Positions 34,354 to 43,168 are shown, counted from the stretch's first letter. The stretch: DNA of 64,000 bases from Bacteroidales bacterium M3 (GCA_001689445.1 LUJN01000019.1:10451-74450); one strand, 5' to 3'. The notes: generated by a model from the sequence alone, not told the origin. Numbers and translations: made by a program.

Positions 34354-35226
34354 ATGATACCATATTTCAAGTCATCCAACCGCGACTTCACGCTGCTTCA
34401 CGGGGATTGCACCGGGCTGTTGGGGCAATTTAACTTCAAGTTTGACATGATATTTGCCGACCCGCCATATTTCCTGTCAAACGGCGGTATAAGCGTGGAC
34501 AGCGGCAACATCGTATGCGTTGACAAGGGTGACTGGGACAAACTATCGTCCCATCCCGACATGGATGCCTTCAATCGCGAATGGCTCTCGCTATGCCGCG
34601 ACAAGCTAAAAGAGAACGGCACAATATGGGTCAGCGGCACCTACCACAACATCTTCTCGATAGCCAACACCCTTTCCTCCCTTGGATACAAGATACTCAA
34701 TGCCATCACATGGGTCAAGACCAACCCGCCGCCAAACATATCATGCCGCTACTTCAAGTTTTCCACCGAGTTTATCATCTGGGCACGCAAATCCCCAAAA
34801 ACGCCTCACACCTTCAACTATGACCTCATGAAACTCATAAATAACGGCAAACAGATGACTGACGTATGGAATCTCCCCGCGATAGCACGCTGGGAGAAAA
34901 TACAGGGAAAGCATCCCACACAAAAGCCACTGTCGCTGCTGTGCCGTGCCATAGCAGCCTCCACCACTCCCGGGGCATGGATACTCGACCCCTTCACAGG
35001 AAGCAGCACAACAGGCATCGCCGCAAATCTTTTAGGACGCCGTTTCCTTGGCATCGACAAGGAGCAGCTCTACCTTGACCTCAGCGTAAGACGCCGACAG
35101 GAAATAGAGCAACCTGCGACAGCAATCGGACATCGCCGAAAAATAAAGGACATCGCCATAATTGACAAACTCTCGCCCACTATAGTGAGCGAGAGTCCTT
35201 ATCCGTCATTTGATTTGCCGTTCTGA
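34354..35226 (+). CDS. Second adenine methyltransferase, DpnA/M2.DpnII-like (beta class)
   Basis: 290 residues with motif order of the beta class: catalytic DPPY at 36-39 near the N-terminus (DMIFADPPYFLSNGG) and SAM-binding DPFTGSSTTGIAA at about 212 near the C-terminus, with GKHPTQKP just before it. In DpnII systems this second enzyme also methylates single-stranded DNA. It follows the endonuclease by 11 bases. The last 30 residues lie beyond the family core, and the DNA there contains a strong palindrome (35172-35197). Confidence 0.88.
   Translation: MIPYFKSSNRDFTLLHGDCTGLLGQFNFKFDMIFADPPYFLSNGGISVDSGNIVCVDKGDWDKLSSHPDMDAFNREWLSLCRDKLKENGTIWVSGTYHNIFSIANTLSSLGYKILNAITWVKTNPPPNISCRYFKFSTEFIIWARKSPKTPHTFNYDLMKLINNGKQMTDVWNLPAIARWEKIQGKHPTQKPLSLLCRAIAASTTPGAWILDPFTGSSTTGIAANLLGRRFLGIDKEQLYLDLSVRRRQEIEQPATAIGHRRKIKDIAIIDKLSPTIVSESPYPSFDLPF
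35172..35197 (+). terminator. Palindrome in the last codons of the second methyltransferase gene
   Basis: CTCTCGC, CACTATAGTG and GCGAGAG form a nearly perfect 26-base palindrome (one C/A mismatch), still inside the open frame and 29 bases before its end. It could be the operon terminator or an operator. Confidence 0.5.
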
Positions 35227-35232
35227 AAACTT

Positions 35233-35481
35233 TCAAAGATCTTTGCACAATATGCCGTTAACCGGGGTGTCCCCTCCACGGCAGGCTGTACAATAGCTTT
35301 GGTAACCTTGTGGACAAGAGTCTGTCACCCTTTTGTCGGAGACCCCAAAATTATCGGGGCATGGATAAAACACATGATACTCTCCTTGATCTTGGGAGCA
35401 CTTCGGACATGACTTATATCGGTTATTGTCCCTGAATTGACTCTCGTTAAGAGGGCGACCACAATGCTTGCAATTTGCCAT
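35233..35481 (-). CDS. Small zinc-ribbon protein
   Basis: 82 residues from the Met at 35481 (another Met at 35496). Cys pairs in CKHCGRPLNESQ and KSCPKCSQ form one zinc knuckle; further cysteines lie in FYPCP, DSCPQ and YCTACRGG. No family recognised; the length and Cys spacing suggest a nucleic-acid- or protein-binding zinc protein. It starts 24 bases after the mscL stop, so it is probably co-transcribed with mscL, and ends 6 bases from the convergent methyltransferase stop. Confidence 0.65.
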   Translation of the reverse strand: MANCKHCGRPLNESQFRDNNRYKSCPKCSQDQGEYHVFYPCPDNFGVSDKRVTDSCPQGYQSYCTACRGGDTPVNGILCKDL

Positions 35482-35505
35482 ATTCTTAAAATACATAATG
35501 TTCGG

Positions 35506-35946
35506 TTACTTCTTGTCGGACTGCTGGCGGAGCAGGTCGCGGATCTCGGTGAGCAGGACCTCCTCCTTGGTCGGCTCGGGAGCGGGAGCCGGTGCCTCCT
35601 CGGCGGCCTCCTCCTTCTTCTTGAATTTCATAAGGAAGCGGATGGCAACGAAGATGCTGAACGCCACGATGATGAAGTCGATGATGTACTGGATAAACTG
35701 GCCGTAGCCGACCGCGACCTCGGGGGTGATGACCTCCTCGCCGTTCATCACGGCCTCCTGCATCACATATTTCATGTCGCTGAAGTCCATGCCACCTGTA
35801 AACAAGCCGATAACCGGCATCAGCACGTCATTGACCAGCGAGCTGACAATCTTGCCGAATGCTCCGCCGACGATGACACCGACCGCCATGTCGACCACGT
35901 TGCCCTTCATGGCAAACTCCTTGAAGTCTGAAAGAAACTTTCCCAT
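35506..35946 (-). CDS. mscL: Large-conductance mechanosensitive channel MscL
   Basis: 146 residues. N-terminal FLSDFKEFAMKGNVVDMAVGVIVGGAFGKIVSSLVNDVLMPVIG is the amphipathic helix plus TM1, TM2 is FIQYIIDFIIVAFSIFVAIRFL, and an acidic linker and C-terminal helix (LLTEIRDLLRQQ) follow. A homopentamer that opens on membrane tension to release solutes. A promoter box on the minus strand is at 35972-35979. Confidence 0.96.
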   Translation of the reverse strand: MGKFLSDFKEFAMKGNVVDMAVGVIVGGAFGKIVSSLVNDVLMPVIGLFTGGMDFSDMKYVMQEAVMNGEEVITPEVAVGYGQFIQYIIDFIIVAFSIFVAIRFLMKFKKKEEAAEEAPAPAPEPTKEEVLLTEIRDLLRQQSDKK

Positions 35947-35971
35947 AGATAAATAGCTTTATAGTTTTATG

Positions 35972-35979
35972 CAAATTTA
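35972..35979 (-). promoter_or_regulatory. -7 box of mscL
   Basis: Minus-strand TAAATTTG, 25 bases before the mscL ATG. Confidence 0.65.
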
Positions 35980-36084
35980 GTGAAAATGCCTGTGACAATC
36001 AACCGTCCACGCTCAAAAACGGACATAATTACGGCCACACGACAAATAATAACGCTCAAATATTGCCAAATGATTAAAAATCGC

Positions 36085-36092
36085 TAATTTTG
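36085..36092 (+). promoter_or_regulatory. -7 box of the CBM26-type protein gene
   Basis: TAATTTTG; the implied leader is about 90 bases. Confidence 0.55.
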
Positions 36093-36188
36093 GGGTGTCT
36101 ATGATTGACCTATGAGCATAAGCTGCAATTACGTTATAAACCAATATGCTATTACTTATCAACCAATATTAACTGTTAAATCCATTTT

Positions 36189-38438
36189 ATGAACAAAAAC
36201 ATCAAGTTGCTTATGGCTGCCGCCGCGCTCGGCTTTCCGGCAGCCATGTGGGCCGCAGGCCCTGTCGAGACCCGTGGCCTCTACTCTACCAATCCCGGAG
36301 GCGGCTTCGGCAAAGCCGCCACAATCACCATCGACGGGACAACCGCGGGATGGGACGAGTCGATGCTCATCGCCCAGGGCGTCGCCAACGACGCCTGCAT
36401 CGCCTTCAAGGGACAGCATGAAAACTGCGTGACCGACTGCTACTCCATGTATGCCGCATGGGACGACGACAACCTCTACATCGCCTGGCAGATGGTCAAC
36501 CCCGCCGACTCCTGGTGGCGTCCAGGCGACGGGCCCCTCACCGACTACGGCCGCATCGGCAATGTACCCCTGGTCCTCGCCCTCAGCGTCAAGCCCGACA
36601 ACCAAGGACTGTCAGGACGTATGCCCGGCGAGCCTGAAGGCTACATCTGGAACACCCCCCAGCTGCAGTTTACCGAGCATGTCGACTACGCCCTCTACAT
36701 GAGCGGACAGGCAGGCCAGGGCATCCCCTCGATATTCAACGCCGTCGACACCGAGGGCAATTCGAGCTACGGTCCGGCGGGATGCCGCGAATTCTCGGAG
36801 GCAGGCATCACCTACAAGATGGCACAGGATTTTCTCCCAAAGGAGATGATGACGCTTGTCAATCCCGCCGACCCGTCGGCTGTCTACAGCGCATCGTCGA
36901 CCTACATCAACATCCTCGACGAGTCACAGCGTCAGGCCTACTACGGCCACACCGCCGGAGTGAAGCACGACACCAACTATGACTCATTCTACGAGATAAA
37001 AATCCCCCTCTCGACCATCGGCATCGACCGCGCCTATCTCGAGTCGACCGGCATCGGCGCACGCATCATCGCCACACGAGGAGAGTCAGGCATCGACTGC
37101 CTGCCCCACGACCCATCCATGCTCGACAACGTGTATGGCGACTACGGCAAGGACACCTCCACATCCCACGAGAAGGACGACCTCGATGAAATCACCTACC
37201 AGATGGCAAGCATCGGCTGCAAGCGTGCCGGCACAGCCCCCATCGAGGGCCCCAAGGCCATCGTCAACACTCCCGATGGCTATGAGTTCCACTCCTCGAC
37301 GCTCCCCGTCTCCATCATCCTGAAGGATGCCACCGACGGCACCTATTCCGTTGACGGCGGCACACCCGTGCCGTTCACAGGCTCCACCACCGCCAACATC
37401 GGCTCGGGCCTGAAACCCGGCGAGAGCGTGTCCATCACCGTCTCAGCCATAAACGGCGCGCAGAATGACATCGTGTCGGCGACATACACCAAAGGGGAGA
37501 TTTTCGATGTCCCCGCCGGAACGGCGATATTGAAGAAACCCGCCGACTGGGAGAACGCCTACATCTACATGTACGGCGACAAGTCGCTCAAGGACGAGTG
37601 GCCCGGCGTGAAGATGAGCAGCCTTAAAGACGACTATTTCGTAACGGCAATCCCCTCCGGATTAAGCTCAGTCAATATCGTGTTCAACGACGGCAAGGCC
37701 AAGGACGCCCTGCAATACCCCACATCCGGCAGCGTCACCCTCCGCAAAGGGCAGGTCTGCCTCTATGACGGCCTGTTCTGGCGCGAAGCCGAGTTCACCG
37801 GCAACGGCGAGATTATCAATCCTGACCCGGACCCCGATCCGAATCCAAATCCCGACCCGGATCCCGATCCCGCACCCGTTGGCGACGTATGCCTGACACC
37901 GGGCGAGACCGCCATATTCTTTGAGGCTCCCGACAGCTGGGATGAGGTCTATCTCTTCCTATGCTCCGACGGCTGGGGCGCACTCACAGGCAGCTTCCCC
38001 GGCACAAAGTGCACCAAGGTGACCGACAACGTGTACAAATACGCCGTCACCGAGAGCAATCCCCACTGGGTCATCTTCAGCAACGGCATCAACGACGGCT
38101 CACAGTCAAAGGGCGAGGGCGGCACGCAGACCTACGACCTCACCTACAAGGCCAACGGTTACTACACCCTCGGCATGGCCAACGGCTCAGCCCCGACTAC
38201 CACCGTCACCAAGCCCTGCCTGTCGCTCGACCCCGAGATTGAGATTGACACCGACAAGGTATCCGTTTACGTCACCGACGGCATCGCCCACATCTGCAGT
38301 CCCGTTGCCGCCACCTACACCGTGGTCGCCGCCAACGGCATGAGCTTCCTCGTAGATGCCGCTGCCGGCGTCACTCCGCTCCCCGGCCTGCAGCCCGGCT
38401 TCTACATCATCGCCGGCCACAAGGTCATCATCCGCTAA
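36189..38438 (+). CDS. Secreted protein with DOMON/CBM9-like domain and two CBM26-type starch-binding modules
   Basis: 749 residues with signal peptide (ending MWAAG). Residues about 30-350 form a CBM9/DOMON-like beta sandwich (YSMYAAWDDDNLYIAWQMVN is the hallmark strand pair). Two starch-binding-type modules follow at about 445-540 (WENAYIYMYGDKSLKDEWPG) and 570-660 (WDEVYLFLCSDGWGALTGSFPG), separated by an acidic DP/NP linker (544-565). The C-terminal LQPGFYIIAGHKVIIR is a T9SS-like tail. No catalytic domain is seen, so it likely binds alpha-glucan outside the cell. Monocistronic. Confidence 0.7.
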   Translation: MNKNIKLLMAAAALGFPAAMWAAGPVETRGLYSTNPGGGFGKAATITIDGTTAGWDESMLIAQGVANDACIAFKGQHENCVTDCYSMYAAWDDDNLYIAWQMVNPADSWWRPGDGPLTDYGRIGNVPLVLALSVKPDNQGLSGRMPGEPEGYIWNTPQLQFTEHVDYALYMSGQAGQGIPSIFNAVDTEGNSSYGPAGCREFSEAGITYKMAQDFLPKEMMTLVNPADPSAVYSASSTYINILDESQRQAYYGHTAGVKHDTNYDSFYEIKIPLSTIGIDRAYLESTGIGARIIATRGESGIDCLPHDPSMLDNVYGDYGKDTSTSHEKDDLDEITYQMASIGCKRAGTAPIEGPKAIVNTPDGYEFHSSTLPVSIILKDATDGTYSVDGGTPVPFTGSTTANIGSGLKPGESVSITVSAINGAQNDIVSATYTKGEIFDVPAGTAILKKPADWENAYIYMYGDKSLKDEWPGVKMSSLKDDYFVTAIPSGLSSVNIVFNDGKAKDALQYPTSGSVTLRKGQVCLYDGLFWREAEFTGNGEIINPDPDPDPNPNPDPDPDPAPVGDVCLTPGETAIFFEAPDSWDEVYLFLCSDGWGALTGSFPGTKCTKVTDNVYKYAVTESNPHWVIFSNGINDGSQSKGEGGTQTYDLTYKANGYYTLGMANGSAPTTTVTKPCLSLDPEIEIDTDKVSVYVTDGIAHICSPVAATYTVVAANGMSFLVDAAAGVTPLPGLQPGFYIIAGHKVIIR

Positions 38439-38461
38439 TCCATCTAAATTCCCCAATTAAT

Positions 38462-38536
38462 GTGAGGACATGCCTTTGGCATGTTGGCTGATGCATCCGA
38501 TTGCTCGTTCAACATGCCAAAGGCATGTCCCTACAT
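38462..38536. repeat. Inverted pair of TGTAGGG-type palindromes
   Basis: A perfect 21-bp inverted repeat (38466-38486 and 38510-38530, each itself the palindrome ACATGCC/GGCATGT) with 23 bases between. Outer ends are TGTGAGG and CCCTACA, so two units face each other. Confidence 0.8.
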
Positions 38537-38661
38537 ATTGGCGACCCGGCAGTTTTGCAACAGCACTTCCTTTTTTCGTGGAAAAATCACACTATTCGAT
38601 AAAAAATTTGAGAAAAATTCTAATAGGTATTAACATAATAGGCTATTTGAAAAAAAATTAC

Positions 38662-38669
38662 TACTTTTG
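38662..38669 (+). promoter_or_regulatory. -7 box of gapA
   Basis: TACTTTTG preceded by an AT-rich region; leader of roughly 90 bases. Confidence 0.65.
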
Positions 38670-38767
38670 TCGAGCCTAAAAAGCAACCGTCATGACGCCC
38701 CCGACACACGGACGCCCGCGGCTGCCCCAAATGGTGAAGTTATCATAACCCAAATAATTTAATAATT

Positions 38768-39778
38768 ATGACAAAAGTAGGTATTAATGGTTTTGGCCGC
38801 ATCGGACGTTTCGTGTTCCGCGCTTCGACCAAACGTGACGACATCGAAGTAGTTAGCATCAACGACCTTCTTCCCGTTGACTACATGGCTTACATGCTCA
38901 AGTATGACACAATGCACGGTCAGTTTGACGGCACTGTAGACTACGATCTCGAGAAGAGCGAGCTTATCGTTAACGGCAAGCACATCCGCGTTACCGCAGA
39001 GCGCAACCCGGCCGACATCAACTGGGGTGCCGTAGGCGCAGAATACGTTGTTGAGTCCACCGGTCTCTTCCTCACCAAGGAGAAGGCTCAGGCCCACATC
39101 GAGGCAGGCGCAAAGTACGTGGTTATGTCAGCTCCCTCAAAGGACGACACCCCCATGTTCGTTTGCGGTGTAAACCAGGACACTTATGTAAAGGGTACCC
39201 AGTTTGTATCTAACGCTTCTTGCACCACCAACTGTCTTGCTCCTATCACCAAGGTGCTCAACGACAAGTTTGGCGTTGTAAACGGCCTCATGACTACCGT
39301 ACACTCCACTACCGCTACCCAGAAGACCGTTGACGGTCCCTCTATGAAGGACTGGCGTGGTGGTCGCGCTGCAAGCGGCAACATCATCCCCTCCTCTACA
39401 GGTGCTGCAAAGGCTGTAGGCAAAGTTATCCCCGAGCTCAACGGCAAGCTGACCGGTATGTCGATGCGTGTCCCCACCCTCGACGTTTCTGTAGTTGACC
39501 TCACCGTCAACCTCGCCAAGCCCGCTACTTACGAGGAAATCTGCGCTGCCATGAAGGAAGCATCCGAAGGCGAGCTCAAGGGTATCCTCGGCTACACCGA
39601 AGACGATGTAGTATCGAGCGACTTCCTCGGCGACACCCGCACTTCTATCTTCGACAAGAAGGCAGGTATCCAGCTGACCCCGACTTTCGTTAAGGTCATC
39701 TCTTGGTACGACAACGAGATCGGCTACTCCAACAAGGTGCTCGACCTCATCGCCCATATGAAGAAAGTAAACGGCTAA
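38768..39778 (+). CDS. gapA: Glyceraldehyde-3-phosphate dehydrogenase
   Basis: 336 residues, full length. NAD-binding GINGFGRIGRFVFRA, active site SNASCTTNCLAP (Cys152) and the C-terminal WYDNEIGYSNKV are all present. It converts glyceraldehyde 3-phosphate to 1,3-bisphosphoglycerate in glycolysis. Codon choice differs from neighbours (more GTT, GCT, GTA, TCT), as expected for a very highly expressed gene. Own promoter, and an intrinsic terminator at 39810. Confidence 0.97.
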   Translation: MTKVGINGFGRIGRFVFRASTKRDDIEVVSINDLLPVDYMAYMLKYDTMHGQFDGTVDYDLEKSELIVNGKHIRVTAERNPADINWGAVGAEYVVESTGLFLTKEKAQAHIEAGAKYVVMSAPSKDDTPMFVCGVNQDTYVKGTQFVSNASCTTNCLAPITKVLNDKFGVVNGLMTTVHSTTATQKTVDGPSMKDWRGGRAASGNIIPSSTGAAKAVGKVIPELNGKLTGMSMRVPTLDVSVVDLTVNLAKPATYEEICAAMKEASEGELKGILGYTEDDVVSSDFLGDTRTSIFDKKAGIQLTPTFVKVISWYDNEIGYSNKVLDLIAHMKKVNG

Positions 39779-39809
39779 TCTATTAGCTTCTAAACATTCA
39801 TAAAATTGC

Positions 39810-39847
39810 AAGCGCACGGACTCGCGACGAGCCCGTGCGCTTTCTTT
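39810..39847 (+). terminator. Intrinsic terminator of gapA
   Basis: Stem AAGCGCACGG / CCGTGCGCTT with a 13-base loop, followed by TTTCTTT. Confidence 0.85.
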
Positions 39848-39891
39848 ACCTGACCTGATTATCGCCATATAGTTTCACTTGCCGCCACTCT

Positions 39892-41580
39892 ATGAAAAAT
39901 ATAATCTTGACACTGACAGTGATTGCCGCGACCCTGTGGGGTTGCACCCACGACAGCCCTGTCATGGAGCAGCTTGCCACAGCCGACTCCCTGATGATGT
40001 CGCGCCCCGACTCCGCATTGGAGATACTCGACGCCCTCGACATGGAGCATGTCAAGGGGCAGCGGGCGCACGCCTACTACGGGATGTTGTACACCCAGGC
40101 CCTCGATAAGAATTATCTTGACCCCGACAATGACTCGCTCATATCGTTGTCGGTCGACTATTACCGCCGGCACCATGACGACGGGAAGTTGATGCGGTCA
40201 CTGTTCTATCAAGGTTGTACCAATTACTATGCCGCCAACTACACCAAGGCAATAGTCGCTGCAACCGAGGCCGACCAACTCGCCCGCTCGCTAAATGACG
40301 ACTATTGGATAGCCAAGTCAAACGAGCTGATGGCCGACGTATTCCACAAGACGCTCCACAAAGAGGAGCCTATCCCGCATCGGATTATCGCAGCCAAATT
40401 CTATGACCGCGCAGGATTTCCCGCCAACAAGAAATTCGCCGAACTCGACCTTGCCGTGGGATATTCCAACAACAACCAATACGCCCAAGGACATCTTGTG
40501 CTCGACAGCCTTATACAGGAAGAACGCCAGCGCGGCATTGACTCAGTGTTCTACCCCTTGTGTATGCAGCTCGACATCTATTGCCTGCTCAACGACGACC
40601 GCTACCAAGACGCATACGACACATATCTCATCTTCCGGGATGACAATCTCAATTATACGCTGAAAAGCCAAGACTGCTCATGCATTGCCGAGGTGTTCCT
40701 GAATGTCGGACAGCGCGACTCGGCAACGGCATATCTCGACCTCGCCTTTCAAAAAGCCAAAAACTTTCAGGATTCCCTCGCCGCAGAACACGCAGCCCTA
40801 AAGATAGCCAAGAAAGACGGCGACTATCGGCAAGCCAACCTGCTGTACCAACGCATCTATGACATGCAGCTTGACGCCGTATGCTTCCTAATGAAGCAGT
40901 CGGCAGTAGTTGCGCAACGCGACTACTTCGACTCCACAGCCCAAGAGACGCGCTTACAGGCACAAATGCTCAAATATCGCCTTTGGTCAATCTCTATCTT
41001 TTCAGTATTTGTCCTATTAGTTTTAGCTGTATATGTGCGCAACCGCATAAAGCGGAAAAATATGGAAATCGATCGCAAAGTATCTGAAATAGCTGAATTA
41101 AACGGACAATTGATGACAACCAGGCATGACTATTGCACGCAAATCGACCGTGAGCAAAACCGCTCGGAGGAGTTAAGGACACTCACCGAATCCTTATTTG
41201 CGGGACATTTTGACCTGCTCAACCGCCTTTGTGACGAATACTTTGAGAAAGGTGATTCCGACAGGACAAGAGCACTGCTCGTCAATAGTATAGAGGAGGA
41301 GATTTCCCGAATGAGAAACCCCAATAAACTTCAAGAGCTGGAGGCAATGGTCAACCGCTGCCGTGACAATGCCGTGGAGAAACTGCGTGCACAATTCCCC
41401 TCGCTAAAAGAGGAGGACATAACCTTTCTGACGCTGATATTTGCAGGCCTCTCCCAACGTACCGTCTGCCTATTGACGGGAAACAAGATACGCAACTTCT
41501 ACAACAAGCGTCTGCGGCTGAAAAAACGCATTGGCGAGTCCGATGCCCCCGACAAGGAGGAGCTGCTGCGGCTACTATAA
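39892..41580 (+). CDS. Membrane TPR sensor lipoprotein with C-terminal HTH-like domain
   Basis: 562 residues. Lipobox LWGC (Cys18), a TPR region (about 25-340; e.g. SVDYYRRHHDDGKLMRSLFYQGCTNYYAANYTKAI), one membrane helix at about 364-384, a coiled coil, and a C-terminal domain (about 440-562) ending DITFLTLIFAGLSQRTVCLLTGNKIRNFYNKRLRLKKRI, which resembles a LuxR-type helix-turn-helix. This architecture occurs in Bacteroidetes as one-piece membrane regulators. DNA binding is inferred from the HTH pattern. A lipobox on a protein with an internal TM helix is odd, and the first segment may be an ordinary signal. Confidence 0.7.
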   Translation: MKNIILTLTVIAATLWGCTHDSPVMEQLATADSLMMSRPDSALEILDALDMEHVKGQRAHAYYGMLYTQALDKNYLDPDNDSLISLSVDYYRRHHDDGKLMRSLFYQGCTNYYAANYTKAIVAATEADQLARSLNDDYWIAKSNELMADVFHKTLHKEEPIPHRIIAAKFYDRAGFPANKKFAELDLAVGYSNNNQYAQGHLVLDSLIQEERQRGIDSVFYPLCMQLDIYCLLNDDRYQDAYDTYLIFRDDNLNYTLKSQDCSCIAEVFLNVGQRDSATAYLDLAFQKAKNFQDSLAAEHAALKIAKKDGDYRQANLLYQRIYDMQLDAVCFLMKQSAVVAQRDYFDSTAQETRLQAQMLKYRLWSISIFSVFVLLVLAVYVRNRIKRKNMEIDRKVSEIAELNGQLMTTRHDYCTQIDREQNRSEELRTLTESLFAGHFDLLNRLCDEYFEKGDSDRTRALLVNSIEEEISRMRNPNKLQELEAMVNRCRDNAVEKLRAQFPSLKEEDITFLTLIFAGLSQRTVCLLTGNKIRNFYNKRLRLKKRIGESDAPDKEELLRLL

Positions 41581-41775
41581 TGCAATCAACTGTTATTCAG
41601 TATATTACAATCCCTTAATCACTCTTACGCATAACACGCTGATAGCCAACACAATAGCATGTGATGAATTTTTAATTTTTCACCACCATATATAATGCTG
41701 CAAATCAATAGATTGCATGACGGCTTGATGACTTTTTCGTGTCCCTAAAATTCGATTTACCCACTCCCATACCCG

Positions 41776-41783
41776 TATCTTTG
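41776..41783 (+). promoter_or_regulatory. -7 box of the DUF3244 gene
   Basis: TATCTTTG, 22 bases before the ATG at 41806. Confidence 0.7.
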
Positions 41784-41805
41784 CCCTTGAAAAATTACAA
41801 AGCAA

Positions 41806-42155
41806 ATGATACGGAAACTCGTTTTACTATTAGCCATCCTGCTTTGCACACTCAATGGCAATGCAGAAAGAAGAAATGTAAACTTTAGAGAAGACAACCC
41901 TCCCGCACGACCGCACGACACAGGACAGCATAGCGTCCGCAGTTATTATGAAGACGGCTATCTCTATATAATCTTCCATCAGCAGGAGGGAAGATGCCTC
42001 GTTGGCATAACCGTACACGAGACAGGGGAAATGTCCCAATATTCCTATTCAACCCACGCCCCAATCATTATCCCGTTAGGCAACATAGGGAAAACTACAG
42101 CATCACCCTTGAAACCACCACAGGGCGCATATTCTACGGAGAGTTGAATTTATAA
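41806..42155 (+). pseudogene. DUF3244 secreted protein, frameshifted near its 3' end
   Basis: The open frame (41806-42147, 113 residues) has a signal peptide (MIRKLVLLLAILLCTLNGNA) and a DUF3244 beta-sandwich (VRSYYEDGYLYIIFHQQEG, then IIIPLGNIGK) but ends in non-family sequence (TTASPLKPPQG). Moving to the -1 frame at the A run 42091-42094 gives NYSITLETTTGRIFYGELNL and a stop at 42153-42155, which is the normal family ending. One A seems to be missing. Either a real frameshift (only the last strands lost) or a sequencing error. Small secreted proteins of unknown role. Confidence 0.7.
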
Positions 42156-42178
42156 ACCGCTTAAAACGTGCGGATTCT

Positions 42179-42670
42179 ATGAAAATTTTGAGTTTGGTAT
42201 CTATCATATTTACTATCCTAATCCTCCAAGGATGCAACAACAATCCCGAGGACGAGCCGTCGGAAGCGGTTCCTGTGGAAAAGGTATATCCCCTTATCAG
42301 CAATGCCGACTTCAGGGAGAAGCCCATTATATCTACTAAACTGTATCCACAACGCCGCATAATAATCACATCCTCCGCAGAGCTTGGCATATTGCCCTCT
42401 ACCTATCTCAAGGATAATCCCGGATTGATGGAGACCGATTTCCAAAACAACTCAATCGTTGTGTATGCGGTTATCTCAAATGAGATATTCACTGGTTTTA
42501 CGCCCAAAATATTGCACTACAAAAGCCAAAATTTAACGAACATATATTTAACGTTTAATGCACGCGGAGAATCGGACATACTTAATGAATGGGTGGCGGT
42601 CTTTGAATGTCGCCACCTCCCAAACAGTGACATCCAAATTTTTCGTTCCACAAATGAAACCGAGCCATAA
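42179..42670 (+). CDS. Lipoprotein of unknown function
   Basis: 163 residues. Signal with lipobox LQGC (Cys19) followed by NNNPEDEPSE, an acidic surface-export-like signal. The mature part has a beta-rich pattern (RRIIITSSAEL, NSIVVYAVISNEIF, NLTNIYLTFNARGE). No family recognised. It begins 23 bases after the restored DUF3244 stop and continues into the next lipoprotein gene 17 bases on, suggesting one operon. Confidence 0.65.
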   Translation: MKILSLVSIIFTILILQGCNNNPEDEPSEAVPVEKVYPLISNADFREKPIISTKLYPQRRIIITSSAELGILPSTYLKDNPGLMETDFQNNSIVVYAVISNEIFTGFTPKILHYKSQNLTNIYLTFNARGESDILNEWVAVFECRHLPNSDIQIFRSTNETEP

Positions 42671-42687
42671 TCCTATCCCAATTTAAT

Positions 42688-43110
42688 ATGCCTAAGACAA
42701 TATTGCTATATCTATGTATAATTGTGAGCCTTGTCATAACGGGGTGTCACGATGAGCCAAAGGAACCGACCGACGGCGATTATCTGTACGGGATGTATAC
42801 GGAGGATAGCCCTCTTTGGAAACTGTCACTCACCGTTAACGGTCGTCCGACCCAAGGCAAAAGCGTGTGGATTGCGTCATATGCCGATAGACATCCGGCA
42901 TCCATGACCCTCTACGACATCGTGCCCGGCAAGAGCGAATGCAGGATACCGATTGAAATCTCAGCCGTAAAGGACGGTGAGGATTATTCCTACCATTTCA
43001 GCGGAGAATACTCATACAAGAAAAACAAGACGCTGCGATACGACGGGGCCATCACCTACCCATACGGCTTCCTGAGCCAGGCCGTGCTGACGCTAAACAT
43101 CGAGTTATAG
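42688..43110 (+). CDS. Lipoprotein of unknown function
   Basis: 140 residues, lipobox ITGC (Cys20) then HDEPKEPTDGD, again an acidic start of the mature protein. Beta-strand-rich mature part (WKLSLTVNGRPTQGKSVWIAS, KSECRIPIEISAVKDGEDYSYHFSGEY) resembling calycin-like lipoproteins of the phylum, not certain. Last gene of the small lipoprotein group. Confidence 0.65.
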   Translation: MPKTILLYLCIIVSLVITGCHDEPKEPTDGDYLYGMYTEDSPLWKLSLTVNGRPTQGKSVWIASYADRHPASMTLYDIVPGKSECRIPIEISAVKDGEDYSYHFSGEYSYKKNKTLRYDGAITYPYGFLSQAVLTLNIEL

Positions 43111-43120
43111 CCGCCAAGGC

Positions 43121-43141
43121 AGTAGGGACGCGTCTCCCTTT
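43121..43141 (+). repeat. Degenerate TGTAGGG-type repeat
   Basis: AGTAGGGACGCGTCTCCCTT has the constant end and a short decayed stem, directly before an LRR gene promoter. Confidence 0.4.
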
Positions 43142-43168
43142 TGTACCCCCGGGGAGGAGGCTGTCATT

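Larger units (their letters stand above)
38439..38767. other. Intergenic region: inverted repeat pair and gapA promoter
   Basis: Contains the TGTAGGG-type inverted pair (38462-38536), an AT-rich stretch (38570-38660), and the gapA -7 box at 38662-38669 with a leader of about 90 bases. No gene seen. Confidence 0.6.

Noticed and set aside
42088..42098. Programmed -1 frameshift site in the DUF3244 gene
   Set aside because: The sequence GGG AAA ACT does not form a proper X-XXY-YYZ slippery heptamer in the 0 frame and no downstream stimulator was seen; a simple indel is favoured.
42704..42721. 18-base exact match between a lipoprotein gene start and the candidate leader RNA (27194-27211)
   Set aside because: Same-sense, so no base-pairing; AT-rich; a single chance match of this length in the window is possible.
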